DNA of 64,000 nucleotides from Burkholderiales bacterium (GTDB lineage Bacteria > Pseudomonadota > Gammaproteobacteria > Burkholderiales > Casimicrobiaceae). Location of the stretch: positions 17,013 to 81,012 of the forward strand of contig JANXNI010000050.1 of the NCBI GenBank assembly GCA_025354165.1, written 5' to 3'. A program made the position numbers and the translations under genes. Below are positions 16,562 through 26,657 of this stretch, piece after piece. Every line of letters starts with the position of its first letter. Position 1 is the stretch's first letter. Under the pieces are notes generated by a model. The model saw only the letters and a program-made list of their open reading frames with translations. It ran no database searches and was not told the origin of the DNA.

Positions 16562-19500
16562 CTACGGCAGCCCCAGAGCACAGGTGGTGTTGAGGTACGT
16601 TCGAATAGCAGCCCAGTCGCTTCGCGCTTGTGGCGGAGCGCCCAGGGCATCATCGGTAACCGCTGTTCCGGTGAAACCGAATAGCGCTCTAAGTAGCAAT
16701 ACGCCGTCGCTCGCGGCCAGAGACTGCCCGTTACCGTCGATGTCCAGCCAGTTGTTGCTGCTCAGGATGTCAAGCCTGGACGTGATGTCCGACAGCGTTC
16801 CGTACGCCGGGTTGTAAGCGCCTTCGATTAAGGCCGATCCGCTTAAGCCCAAAAGGTAGCGCGTGATGAGTAGGCCATCGGTATTGGGCCGTACAACGCC
16901 ATCGCCGTCAATATCCAGATTGCATGTGGGCGCGTTGCTGAACGTTATGGTGGCGCTGGCCTGGATGCTCGCGTTCGACTGTGATGTCGCGCGCACGGTG
17001 ACGGTCGCCGCACCGGAGACAGTCGCGGTGAGCCGGACGACGGCGCTTGAAAACGCCGGAATCGCGATTCCGCCAATTGCATTTGCCGCAGCGCCTGACG
17101 CGTTGATCAGCTGTGCGGTGACCGGCCCGGTGCTGCCAAAGATTGCAAGGCCGAACACATCCTCAGTGTTGCCCATGTTTTGCACGAATACATTGATTGA
17201 CTTCGTGAGCGGCGTGCTGGTGATGGCCGTGCTTGATGGTTGCCCGATCACGCTCACAGCCGCCGCCGCTGAAATCGCCACGGAAGCGCTCGCCCGCGCG
17301 AAGGCCGCGCTGCTCGCCCGTGATATTGCGAGCAGGCCGAATGAACTTGTGCCCGGTGTCGAGAACGATGCAGCGTTGCCCACAGCAAGATTCACCGTGG
17401 TGGACGCTCCAGCCGCAAGCGTGACAGCGGTGCTCGCGGCGGTCACGGTCGGGCCGAGCGGCCCGTTGAGCGTCAAGTCGAACGTGTCGGCGACCGAGGC
17501 CAGATTGGTGACGGTCGCTACGAACGGCGTGCTGGACGAGCCGCTGTTTGGAGAAATACCTAGGGAAACGCCTGCGTTAACAACGTTAACCGGAACGGTG
17601 ATGGTCGAGCGGAGGCCGCCCGCGAACAAATTGAGTGCAACTGAATTGACGCCCAGAACGGCGTGATTGGGCACATAAACCAGCGCCTGAAAATCTACGA
17701 ACGCTCCCGGAGCAACCGCAGTGGGCGCTTGCGGAAAGCTCACATCCCAGTAGAAATTTCCGATGTTGGTCGGCAGGCTGTTGATCCCGAGATAATACGT
17801 CTCGCTTGCTGTGCCGGTGTTGGTAACGCGAACGGTGACCGTGGTCGTACTGGCGAGCGCACCGGTGGCGGGGCTCGGCGTAGCGACAGCCGTGGAGCTA
17901 TAGACCGTGCTGCTGAAGTCACCACCCAAATCCGGCGAGTAGTAGTTGGCCAACGCAGCTACGGCGGCATCGCTCGCGCCGCCCGCTGTCGCGAAGACGC
18001 GGAACGGGAATACGCCGCCGCTGGCTGCAATGTCGGTTTGCAGGACCAGCGGTGTCGTTGCGTTGCTATTGGCGGCGACAGTGACGCTCGGCGCAAGCGT
18101 TTTGACCCATGCAGCGGGCACGCCCTGAGCAGCGAGCGAATAGGTTACTGGCGAGGCGCTCGGGTTACTGAGCGTGATGGTGAACGTGGCTGGCGCTCCG
18201 ATTTGTATTGGCGGCGAGTGAGTTGCCGGCGATATCGAGACGACGTGGTTCGCCGTGACGGCAGCCGCACCCAGCGGCAAGGTGCCGGAGCCCAGCGTCG
18301 GCAAAGTGAAAGCGATGCCGCCGCCGTTCGCCACATTGCGACTGCTGCCGGGTTGCATGTTGCTCACGGTCGCTTGCCACGTGATGGGCGCGACGGTTGG
18401 CTGCAACCAGGTGTAGGTGTCCGTGGTCGCGCTGCTGGTGATGAACGACGGCGCGAGGTTGAACGAGCCGGGCACCAACGCAACGCCGGTCCCTTTTGGC
18501 ACGACGACATTTGCGGTGATTGATGGGCCGGTGATTGCCGTGTAATCAAAAACGAGCACCGAGCTCGCTGTGATGACGTAGAGCAGGTTGCCGTTGAGCG
18601 AGAAGGCACGTACGCTGTCCGGCAAGTCGTAGGGCAGTACGCGTAGCTGCGCTGGATCGTTTGCGTCGACCAGCGCCATCACCCAGGTGCAGGAGGCGTT
18701 GTTGTAAGCGCCGATCGCGTAGTAGTTATTGGTCAAAGCTTGTAGCGGCGATCCGCCATTGCGACGCGCCGGGTTACAGGTTTCGGATTCGTGATAGTTG
18801 AGCCCGGTAATCAACGTGCTGGTGAGTGTCGGTGCTGATGGGTTGGCGAGACTGATCGCGCTGAACGTGACGTTACCCGTGAAGCCGCTCAAGTTGTCGT
18901 AAATGCCCTCGGTGTCGCCCGACGCGAGCGCTGCCGTGCCTTGATAGGCAACGCCGCTCAGGACTTTCGCCAGCGGTACATCTAGTGTGGAAATGATGCA
19001 CGGGTTGACCGCACCGGGGCAGTTGGTGTTTAGCGCGGCGGTGTCGATGGTCAGCAACCGGCCTACGCCGCCGCCGAAGTTGCCATCAGTCGAACTTGTC
19101 GTCGCCAGCAGCGCCCGGTTCGCCGTGTGCGGCGCGACGCCGTAGACCAGATGCGGTCCGCCGCTATCCGGTTGATTATCAGCAGGCCCAGTCGGTGCGG
19201 TGAAGGCGTGATATAGCTCGCCTGACAGCAACGGTGCGTTGGGGTTCGAGAAGTCAAATTTCAGCAGGTTGCCGTGTTGCTCGAAGATGAACTGTGAGAC
19301 GGCGTTGTAGAAATATTTTTGCGTGAAAATGTAGGCGTCCGTCCCCTGAACCGTCGCGCCAAACCCAAATTGTTTGCCTGTGGCAATAGGCGTTGTGGTG
19401 ACCAATACAGGGGTCGTTGCATTGGTTCCGGCGATGTCAAATACCGCGACTTTCAGGGACGCGGTGTTGGTGGGCAGATCACGATCAAAACTTACGATCA

Positions 19501-22500
19501 GTCGATTGCTGTAAACGCTGCAATTGACGCTGTAGTAGCCGCCTGTTAGCAACGCGGTTCCGAAGCTTGGTGGCACCGCGACAGGTGCGTCGGGATTGGA
19601 GACATCCACGATGCTGATTCCACTCGCCTGACACACATAGAGGTAATTGCCATTTCGCGCAAACGTCATGGGCGATGCGGGCAGCGTGAGCGTGCTGCGC
19701 AGCTTGATACTCTGTTGCCCGACGAGGCTGCGATCCAGATTGAGCGATACGTTCACCGTGCTGGTTCCCGGCGCAACGGAGGTGGGATCGACGGCGATAC
19801 TTGCGCCGAAAGGTTGCCCGACGAAGAATGAACCCGTGCCGGTCGCTCCGGGGATCGCGTTGTCGTTTGCGTCGGAAACTGCAACTTCAATGGTGTACGG
19901 TCCATCGGTGTATCCCGTCGTCAAGAACGCATTGAGCGGCACCGTGAGAACGTTGTCGCCGATAGCAAACGTGTAGAATAACGGTCCCGACGTACCTGTC
20001 ACCACGTTATTACGATCACGAATCCGATAGCGAATGAAGACGTTCCGCGCATCATTCACTGCGCTCAAAAGACGCACAGTGGGTGTAAAGCTCGTGCCCG
20101 CGATGGCGTACGTTGGGGTGGTGGTGACATCAACCACTCGAATCACTTCCGAGCGGACAGTCAACTGGCCAACGGTTGACTTCACGCTGGCCGGGTCATC
20201 TTCGGGCGTGACGATGATCTGATAGTCAAAAGCCAGTGCCGCGCTGCCGTTACTGAAGGTGGCGTACGCTTCTGGAAGATAGAAGTTGGTGCGAGAGTTC
20301 GCTGGCACGACCACGCGCGACGTGTTGAACGCAGCGGTCACCCCGCTCGGCAAGCCCGTGATGGCGAGATTCATGGCGCGTGGATTTGCGGTGTCGTTAA
20401 AAATATTGATGTCGACGCGCGTGTTTGCGTTGGGCAGATTGGTCATCACCGCAGGATCGAGATAAACACGGAAACCGTTGCCGTACGCCGTCTGCAACGC
20501 GGTTTTCAGTGCGCAGAATTGCGTATCCAGATTGGTAAGTGCCGCGCCTACAGAGGCGGTGCTCGCCGCCGCAAGAGTCGCCCGAGCAGCGGTGAATCCT
20601 GATGCCAGCGGGGTCATGAACGGTGCCGTCAACTGGCCGATCACGGTGTCAAGCTCGGCCAAAACCTGTTGCCGCAAAGCGTCGGATATGGGCTGCGCGG
20701 CGAGTTGGTCAATGTCATTGGTGAGTCCACCTAAGACAGCAGCCAGATTAGTGCGCCCGATCTGTGCTGCGGCAATAGACGAAGGGGCCACGCATTGGGC
20801 GACAGCCGACGTGACAGACACGGGCAGCGCTGCGCGTACCGGGAACGCGGCACCAAAATTTCCGCTGACGATAGCTGTGAGGTGACTGCCGGGGGTCGCT
20901 GCTGAGCTTACCGTCCCCACAAGCGGGAACGAGCGGCTTTCGCCCGCGGCTAGCGTCACGCCAGCCGGGACACCCGTTACGGAAAGCCCGGACGACGTTT
21001 GCAGGGCGAGGGTCACTGGCGTGCTCTGATTGCCAAGCGACTCCACTGTAAGCGTCAGTGGAAGCACGGCCCCCGGCAACGCTACTTGCGGATTGGGTCG
21101 GATGCGCATCGACAGCGCCGTGGCGGCGGGTGTGGTGAAGCTGCCAGTAAACGTCGTGCTGACCGAAGGCGAGGTAACACTAGTGCCCGAGATCTGAACA
21201 AAGGCCGTGGTTCCAACAGACGGGATCAAGCGATCAGGCGCCACACAGACATGGAACTCAAAGCTTGCGCCGGGTGCAATACGGACTACCGGCCACACAT
21301 ACCTGACGTCGGTGACGTTTAAATTGTTGCCGCTACCGGTGGAATCGAAGCGAAAACTGTCGGCGACGGGGCCTGTGTTGACTGCCCGCACCAGATATAC
21401 GGACGGGAATTCCGAACCGAGGAAAGGCACCGTAAACCTCGTATCGAGGCTGGCGGTGAGCGTGAGCCCCGCCGTTGCGCCCGGTGTTTGCGGCGCGGGC
21501 AGGGGTGGTATTGCCGAGGAGAAGAGCGTGCTTGGCAGTGGCGGATCACCGCCTTCGCCAGCAAACACCTTGGTCATATCCTCCAGCCCATCAAGCAGTC
21601 CGCTAATCAGGGCGACCACCAGACTTGCATTGCCCGAAACATTAATGTTGAGCAGGCCGAGACCGGTGATTTCTGCCTTGATCTGACCGAGAATGCCTTT
21701 GAGGATGGGCCGCATGATGTCGCCAATACGCGCGCCAAAATCGCCAAACGCGTTGGCGTTGCTGATTGAATCAATAACGGCCGACATTAACGCCACGCCG
21801 AACACACCAAAAGCGTTGACGCGACCAATGAATTGCGCAGGTATGTCCTCAAAAGTAGAGTTGAGTACTCCGAGCAGGTTAAACGCGTATTCAACAAAGG
21901 CACCATGCGAGCCGTCTTCCAGGGTGCTGATGGTGTAGCCGGTCGCCGGATCGGTCTCAAGCCAGGCGGTGACGGGCGTACCTTGTACGTTCACCACATC
22001 CATCGGTGCTAAAACAACACGCCCTGCGCGCACGGCATCTTGAATGCGCAAGCGCGATTCGGTGGAGAGATTTAAATCGTTGACGGCATCAAGGTTGGCG
22101 CTGGCAATCGGCAGGTAGCGAGCACTGTCGGTGAGGCCAGTGAAGACGCTGGCAATCGATCGATTCGGATCACCCGTCAATCTCGACAGAACCTCTCCTT
22201 CAAGCACTGACTCGCCGAAGCCACGGATGCGTTCAAAATTTTTGGTGTTCAGGACTGAGATGCCAGGCAGCGATAAAACTCGCAGATCATTTTTTCGGAT
22301 GTCGAGCGAGAGCGCATAGGAGCCCGCTTTAAGCTTCGACTGGGCGATGGTCACGCGCGGAGAGGCTACGTAAGCTTTGACCAGAGTACGCAAGGATTGG
22401 TCGTCGACTTGACGATCCGCTGCACCCAAAAAAGTGGCAAGTGCCATCTCCTGCATGGCGATCAGGGCGTAGCGGTTGGTGTTGGCGGCGTTTCTGGCAA

Positions 22501-23719
22501 TCGCCTGCTGTGACGGGTCGCGCAGCGCTGGAGGCGGCAATGCCTGTACCTGCGGCGCTAGCGTGGCCAGTTGCGCCTGCAACGCTTGAAGGCGCGACTT
22601 ACGAATAGCGAAATCGTCGAGTGCCTGCCTTGAAGGCGCAATCGAGATTGTCATCAAGTCGAGCACACTTAGAACCGGTTGCGTGAGGCTAGCCGGATCG
22701 ACGCTGACGGAGCCACCAAGCGTGCGCGACGCGTAACCGACCCGGTCAAACATGGGACGCCGATAGCTCTGAATTTGACCCGAAGGATCGACGATATCGA
22801 TGTTGACGAAAACGCCAGTCACGAGAATATTTCCCAACGGAAAATTGGTGATGATTTCGCCATAGTCAGTGCCGCGGATGACGTCATAGGTGTCAACGCC
22901 GGATCGACTGTCACCGACCGTGAGGTAGGGCGAATAGGTATTCTGCGTCGCGCTAAGGGCAAGCCCTGGGGGTGAAAAGGTATTGACGAAATGACTGACC
23001 GTGATGGGCTTGTCAACAAGGTCCGCACTGTCAAATGAACGATCAAGCACAGTCGCGGTGCCCATGCCCAAACCAAACGCGGCGGCCGCCTGAGTGAACG
23101 ATTCGACATCCAGACGAATTCGTGTGCTGTGGCGTTGATTTGCCGGGATGCTGTTGAACGTCTGGCTGGCCGTCGTGAAGGTCTGATTCACTGCCGCTCC
23201 TGCAAATGCGGTATCGAGCGCGGTGTAAGCGCCGCTGGTGCCCACACGGTATTCAACCCAGGTGTGGTTCTGGGCCTCGGGCACCAGATTGGCGGGGTTG
23301 AAGCCGGGGGCCGGGTTGTCGCAACCCAGAATGCGCGACGGGTCGCTGAACGCGCGGCCGATTAGGGCCGTGACCTCGGTATTGCCAAGCAAACCCTGCA
23401 CATAGTGCGCATCAATGGCCGGGTTCGCCGCACGGAGAAGCGCAATGGTCAGGCTGGCGCGATCCAGCGCGTTGCCCGCCTTGCTCGCCAAAACGCCGCG
23501 CGCGCCGCGCAAACTACCCACGTAAATTTCAATGCCAATGTTGTCGCGAACGTATTGATGAATCGCGGTCGGGCTGTTGCCGAGGCTGGTCGCCAGCGCG
23601 ATCACGCGCGGATCGGCGGGATCGGCCGGGTCGGCCCATACGGTGAGCGCGATCAGCATCGTCGCTGCTGCCGTGAGGACGGCGCGGAGTGAGCGTTGAA
23701 GCGCAGCAGCGAGTGTCAT
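16562..23719 (-). CDS. Giant secreted multidomain protein: transglutaminase-like fold, Ig-like and LVIVD-type repeats, dockerin-like end
   Basis: 2385 residues with an N-terminal signal peptide (LTAAATMLIALTVWA) and a good ribosome binding site (GGAG 6 bases before ATG 23719). Residues about 40-175 resemble a transglutaminase-like fold: AGNALDRASLTIALLRA, NHTWVEYRV and YTALDTAF give the expected His and Asp blocks, but the usual nucleophilic Cys position reads Ala (GNALD), so it is probably non-catalytic. The long middle is beta-rich with many Ig-like domains of about 100 residues (GESRSFPL, ASTTVNLAVGN types). Around residue 1360 there is an LVIVD-like propeller repeat (GISIVDVSNPDAPV). The C-terminus has two dockerin-like calcium repeats (LDIDGDGVVRPNTDGLLITR and LDIDGNGQSLAASDGVLLLR). 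Adhesion or surface display is likely; the partner is unknown. Confidence 0.75.
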   Translation of the reverse strand: MTLAAALQRSLRAVLTAAATMLIALTVWADPADPADPRVIALATSLGNSPTAIHQYVRDNIGIEIYVGSLRGARGVLASKAGNALDRASLTIALLRAANPAIDAHYVQGLLGNTEVTALIGRAFSDPSRILGCDNPAPGFNPANLVPEAQNHTWVEYRVGTSGAYTALDTAFAGAAVNQTFTTASQTFNSIPANQRHSTRIRLDVESFTQAAAAFGLGMGTATVLDRSFDSADLVDKPITVSHFVNTFSPPGLALSATQNTYSPYLTVGDSRSGVDTYDVIRGTDYGEIITNFPLGNILVTGVFVNIDIVDPSGQIQSYRRPMFDRVGYASRTLGGSVSVDPASLTQPVLSVLDLMTISIAPSRQALDDFAIRKSRLQALQAQLATLAPQVQALPPPALRDPSQQAIARNAANTNRYALIAMQEMALATFLGAADRQVDDQSLRTLVKAYVASPRVTIAQSKLKAGSYALSLDIRKNDLRVLSLPGISVLNTKNFERIRGFGESVLEGEVLSRLTGDPNRSIASVFTGLTDSARYLPIASANLDAVNDLNLSTESRLRIQDAVRAGRVVLAPMDVVNVQGTPVTAWLETDPATGYTISTLEDGSHGAFVEYAFNLLGVLNSTFEDIPAQFIGRVNAFGVFGVALMSAVIDSISNANAFGDFGARIGDIMRPILKGILGQIKAEITGLGLLNINVSGNASLVVALISGLLDGLEDMTKVFAGEGGDPPLPSTLFSSAIPPLPAPQTPGATAGLTLTASLDTRFTVPFLGSEFPSVYLVRAVNTGPVADSFRFDSTGSGNNLNVTDVRYVWPVVRIAPGASFEFHVCVAPDRLIPSVGTTAFVQISGTSVTSPSVSTTFTGSFTTPAATALSMRIRPNPQVALPGAVLPLTLTVESLGNQSTPVTLALQTSSGLSVTGVPAGVTLAAGESRSFPLVGTVSSAATPGSHLTAIVSGNFGAAFPVRAALPVSVTSAVAQCVAPSSIAAAQIGRTNLAAVLGGLTNDIDQLAAQPISDALRQQVLAELDTVIGQLTAPFMTPLASGFTAARATLAAASTASVGAALTNLDTQFCALKTALQTAYGNGFRVYLDPAVMTNLPNANTRVDINIFNDTANPRAMNLAITGLPSGVTAAFNTSRVVVPANSRTNFYLPEAYATFSNGSAALAFDYQIIVTPEDDPASVKSTVGQLTVRSEVIRVVDVTTTPTYAIAGTSFTPTVRLLSAVNDARNVFIRYRIRDRNNVVTGTSGPLFYTFAIGDNVLTVPLNAFLTTGYTDGPYTIEVAVSDANDNAIPGATGTGSFFVGQPFGASIAVDPTSVAPGTSTVNVSLNLDRSLVGQQSIKLRSTLTLPASPMTFARNGNYLYVCQASGISIVDVSNPDAPVAVPPSFGTALLTGGYYSVNCSVYSNRLIVSFDRDLPTNTASLKVAVFDIAGTNATTPVLVTTTPIATGKQFGFGATVQGTDAYIFTQKYFYNAVSQFIFEQHGNLLKFDFSNPNAPLLSGELYHAFTAPTGPADNQPDSGGPHLVYGVAPHTANRALLATTSSTDGNFGGGVGRLLTIDTAALNTNCPGAVNPCIISTLDVPLAKVLSGVAYQGTAALASGDTEGIYDNLSGFTGNVTFSAISLANPSAPTLTSTLITGLNYHESETCNPARRNGGSPLQALTNNYYAIGAYNNASCTWVMALVDANDPAQLRVLPYDLPDSVRAFSLNGNLLYVITASSVLVFDYTAITGPSITANVVVPKGTGVALVPGSFNLAPSFITSSATTDTYTWLQPTVAPITWQATVSNMQPGSSRNVANGGGIAFTLPTLGSGTLPLGAAAVTANHVVSISPATHSPPIQIGAPATFTITLSNPSASPVTYSLAAQGVPAAWVKTLAPSVTVAANSNATTPLVLQTDIAASGGVFPFRVFATAGGASDAAVAALANYYSPDLGGDFSSTVYSSTAVATPSPATGALASTTTVTVRVTNTGTASETYYLGINSLPTNIGNFYWDVSFPQAPTAVAPGAFVDFQALVYVPNHAVLGVNSVALNLFAGGLRSTITVPVNVVNAGVSLGISPNSGSSSTPFVATVTNLASVADTFDLTLNGPLGPTVTAASTAVTLAAGASTTVNLAVGNAASFSTPGTSSFGLLAISRASSAAFARASASVAISAAAAVSVIGQPSSTAITSTPLTKSINVFVQNMGNTEDVFGLAIFGSTGPVTAQLINASGAAANAIGGIAIPAFSSAVVRLTATVSGAATVTVRATSQSNASIQASATITFSNAPTCNLDIDGDGVVRPNTDGLLITRYLLGLSGSALIEGAYNPAYGTLSDITSRLDILSSNNWLDIDGNGQSLAASDGVLLLRALFGFTGTAVTDDALGAPPQARSDWAAIRTYLNTTCALGLP

Positions 23720-23812
23720 GCGAACTCCTTTTGACTACGGCAGAACGACCGATCATCGGAAACGACCGCAACTTCATTGTGCGGGTTCGCTCAGCCTCAG
23801 GCAACGAAGAGC

Positions 23813-23831
23813 AGGTTACAGATAGGTTACA
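23813..23831 (-). promoter_or_regulatory. Tandem 11-bp-spaced direct repeats upstream of the giant secreted gene
   Basis: AGGTTACA occurs at 23813-23820 and again at 23824-23831, exactly 11 bp apart (TGTAACCT twice on the coding strand), about 95 bp before the start codon. Direct repeats at one helical turn are the usual binding pattern of OmpR/PhoB-type regulators. A nearby dyad ACAC-ACTT-TGTGT follows at about 23847. Confidence 0.35.
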
Positions 23832-23889
23832 CAAGGGCCAAAAAACACACTTTGTGTCAAAAAGCGAAGCGACTCAGGCGGCCGTAGAT

Positions 23890-25725
23890 TTAGTGCGCTG
23901 GCAAGCCGAAACGGCGCATCAAGGACCTCCAGCCTGCCGTACCGTGCATTCGGTCAAAAATTGGATCAACGGCGCTGCACAAGAAGTTGTAGTCGCATGC
24001 GACTGCCGCTCGCTCCAGTTCATCAAGCGCGGCAAGATCGTTTCCTAATGCACATTCGATCATCGCAAATTGATAAGGCGAAACGAAGGCTCTTTTGGCG
24101 TAGTTCACCAAATCAGTTTGCGCGCGCCTGGCCTCGTCAATGCGGCCGACCAGCGCCAGCGTCACCGCGAGCCCGCAGTGGCCGATACTGAGATCGGGGT
24201 GGCGAACGATGGTCTCGCGGTAGTGTCGCTCGGCTTGCGACACATCACCCGAATGCAGACAGGTGTAGGCCAATAGCGTGCGCGCCATGACGTTATTTGC
24301 GTTGGCCTCAAGCATGCCGTCAAACACGGCGCGTGCCTCGCCAAAGCGGCGTTGATAGAGGCGCAGCGTGCCTTGATTCACGCGCGTTTGTGCATCGAGA
24401 GGATCGAGCGCTCGGGCGTTCAAGAAGTTGCGTTCTGCTTCGTCAAAGCGACGCATGAACATGAGTCCGAACGCATAAGATCGGTGCGCCGAGACATAGC
24501 TCGGGCCGAAGTGAATGGCGCGCAACAACGAGCGTTCCGCGTTCGGCCAATCGTGCTCGTAGTAGAAGGCAAACATGCCGAGCGTGGCGTGCGCCTCCGG
24601 CAGTTGCGGTTCGAGCGCCAGCGCATTCGCGACTGCTGAGCGCATGAGCGGTGCCACATCGGTGGCCGCACGCATCGTCATGCCCACCTCCTGTAACAGC
24701 GCGATGGCATAGGCCGCATGACCGCGCGCAAAATCCGGTGCATCGGTTGTGACTTGCGCGAAAAGCGCCGTGGCACGCGCAATCGAATCGGTCGTGCGCA
24801 CGCGAATCGCGATGTTGCCGCGCTCAAACAGATCGCGAACCGCTTCGGAGACCCGGGGCGCACCCGGGCTTGAGGCGGACGCGCTGGTATGAGCCTTAGC
24901 AGGCAGAAAGTCGTGGCGCGTTATGTTCGTGTCGCCGGTGCTCGGCTCGTGACGCAGCATCGCGATCACCGTCGGCAACGCCGCCCGCACCATCGCCGTC
25001 ACCGCATCAAAAAAACGGAATCGAGCAGAAGCAGCGCCCACGACCGAGTCCGACCACAGATGCAGCCCGTCGTTGGCCGCGACAATCTGCACGATGGCAC
25101 GTAGCTCATCGTTCTCCTGTTGCAGGCTGCCCTCGATCAGGATGTCGGCGGACAATGCCGTTGCAATGTCGCGAATGTCACGGCGGACGTTCCTGAATTG
25201 CATCGCCGAAGTGCGCGCAACCACGCGCAGGTTGGGCATGCGCGCCAGCGTATCGGTGATTTCCTCGGTGAGCGCGTCGCTCCATGCGGCAATGTCGCCA
25301 CTTTCGATGTCACCCAAGCCGTCAAGCGGAAGCACGGCAAGCACGGGATGCGGCTTATTGTCATCGTCGGCGCGCGGTGCTGGGGCTAACCGGCGCAGTA
25401 AAGGAACGTAGCTTCCCAGCGGCAACTCGATGACGACGCGTGCTTCGGCCCCCGCGTTCGCGTAGTAGCGTTTGAGGCGCACCCTCAGGCGCCGCGCTTC
25501 CACGCGAACGGTGCTATCGGTGGCGGGATCGAAATGAGCGGCGGCGCGTCCAAATATGTGTACGCCAAGATGAATTTCGCGAAGATTCGCGAGCCGGTCT
25601 GCCAGCAACTCTTCGACCAGATAACGCAGCAGGCGCTGGTGCTGCGGCGAGCGCACAAACGCCGCGCTGCCGCATACCGCGTCAAGCTCGTGGCGCACGA
25701 GGTCAGTCGGGATGGCGGATTGCAT
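23890..25725 (-). CDS. TPR regulator with N-terminal DNA-binding-like domain and TolB/FlgO-like middle
   Basis: 611 residues with no signal peptide or membrane segment. The first 115 residues (RSPQHQRLLRYLVEELLADR, FDPATDSTVRVEARRLRVRL, YYANAG) match a domain often found at the start of TPR regulators; it resembles a winged helix with a VRVEARRLR motif. Residues about 125-260 resemble the FlgO/adenylate-cyclase-associated fold (VLAVLPLDGLGDIESGDIAA, ILIEGSLQQENDELRAIVQI). The C-terminal half has TPRs (PEAHATLGMFAFYYEHDWPN, AERHYRETIVRHPDLSIGHC). It probably acts as a cytoplasmic sensor or adaptor. It is transcribed towards the giant secreted gene, whose promoter region lies between them. Confidence 0.65.
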   Translation of the reverse strand: MQSAIPTDLVRHELDAVCGSAAFVRSPQHQRLLRYLVEELLADRLANLREIHLGVHIFGRAAAHFDPATDSTVRVEARRLRVRLKRYYANAGAEARVVIELPLGSYVPLLRRLAPAPRADDDNKPHPVLAVLPLDGLGDIESGDIAAWSDALTEEITDTLARMPNLRVVARTSAMQFRNVRRDIRDIATALSADILIEGSLQQENDELRAIVQIVAANDGLHLWSDSVVGAASARFRFFDAVTAMVRAALPTVIAMLRHEPSTGDTNITRHDFLPAKAHTSASASSPGAPRVSEAVRDLFERGNIAIRVRTTDSIARATALFAQVTTDAPDFARGHAAYAIALLQEVGMTMRAATDVAPLMRSAVANALALEPQLPEAHATLGMFAFYYEHDWPNAERSLLRAIHFGPSYVSAHRSYAFGLMFMRRFDEAERNFLNARALDPLDAQTRVNQGTLRLYQRRFGEARAVFDGMLEANANNVMARTLLAYTCLHSGDVSQAERHYRETIVRHPDLSIGHCGLAVTLALVGRIDEARRAQTDLVNYAKRAFVSPYQFAMIECALGNDLAALDELERAAVACDYNFLCSAVDPIFDRMHGTAGWRSLMRRFGLPAH

Positions 25726-25793
25726 GGAATTGACGCGACGCCGAAGAAAAATGATCGACGCGCCATTGTCGCCGCCTGCGCCGAGACGTCAAG

Positions 25794-25909
25794 TAACTTT
25801 TACGTGAAACGGCGTTTTAATGGGGGCGAGCGCTTATTTATGGCGAAACTCGACTTATGCAATAATTATCTTCTAGCCCTTATGCAGTGGCGCTTTCACG
25901 ATAAAGCTG
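25794..25909. repeat. 116-bp palindromic element, copy 3
   Basis: Left arm AACTTTTACGTGAAACGGCG, centre ACTCGACTT (between 25851 and 25852), right arm TAGCCCTTATGCAGTGGCGC then ATAAAGCTG. It is exactly 116 bp and symmetric about its centre. It lies between the TPR regulator start and the methyltransferase end. Confidence 0.8.
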
Positions 25910-25946
25910 TTTATTCAAGCTTCCGAACTTGGCATGAAATTAGGCG

Positions 25947-26657
25947 TTATTGCCGAGTGCCCAGCAAAAAGAGCGTCGGCTCTTTTTGCGAAAGTGCCGA
26001 GCGATCTGTATCCGTCCACGTGCTGATTTGTTTGCAGACGATAGTTTCCTGCGCGGTCGAAAGCGCTTGCGCGACACATAAATCAATGTTGCCGCTGACC
26101 GTTGCGCGTATCGCGTCAATCATGGGCGCGTTGCGGTACGGCGTTTCGATGAAGATGTGCGTGCCGTGCGTGGTTTTGACTAGCCGGTCAATGGCTTTCA
26201 ACGCGGCATCACGCTCCGGCGCTTTGCTGGGAAGATAACCGTGAAACGTGAAGAGCTGCCCGTTCATGCCGCTCGCCATCAGGCCGAGCAGCACGGACGA
26301 CGGACCGACCAGGGGCACGACCCTCGCACCGATCTGATGCGCAAGCGCAACGAACGTCGCGCCGGGGTCGGCCATGCCGGGGCAACCGGCGTCGGAGACG
26401 ACGCCGACGTCAATACCCGCTTTGAGCCATGCCGCACATTGTTCAATCGCAGCCTTCGCCGGATCGCACGGCACCATTGCGATGTTGGCAATCACCCGTT
26501 CCGGCGACACGGTTTTAAGGAGGGCGCGGGCGACTTTTGGAGTTTCTACGATGAAGTGGGAAAGTTGACGCGCGGTGGCCAGCGTGCGTGCGGGCAATAC
26601 GTCGGCCGGATTGCTGAGCCCGAGAAGATTGGGAACAAGGTAGAGCGTTCCGCTCAT
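25947..26657 (-). CDS. RsmI-like tetrapyrrole-methylase-fold methyltransferase
   Basis: A 236-residue cytoplasmic SAM-dependent methyltransferase of the RsmI/YraL superfamily. The N-terminal GTLYLVPNLLGLSNPADVLP, the glycine-rich VGVVSDAGCPGMADPGATFV (SAM site), VVPLVGPSSVLLGLMASGMN and FHGYLPSK are the standard family motifs. True RsmI 2'-O-methylates cytidine 1402 of 16S rRNA, but this shorter subgroup is usually annotated only as a SAM-dependent methyltransferase and may act on another RNA or molecule. It overlaps maf by 4 bases (26654-26657), so translation of the two is coupled. Confidence 0.85.
   Translation of the reverse strand: MSGTLYLVPNLLGLSNPADVLPARTLATARQLSHFIVETPKVARALLKTVSPERVIANIAMVPCDPAKAAIEQCAAWLKAGIDVGVVSDAGCPGMADPGATFVALAHQIGARVVPLVGPSSVLLGLMASGMNGQLFTFHGYLPSKAPERDAALKAIDRLVKTTHGTHIFIETPYRNAPMIDAIRATVSGNIDLCVAQALSTAQETIVCKQISTWTDTDRSALSQKEPTLFLLGTRQ

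Noticed and set aside
17663..18523. Plus-strand open frame opposite the giant secreted gene
   Set aside because: It is a GC-rich antisense shadow with low-complexity composition and no recognisable domain.
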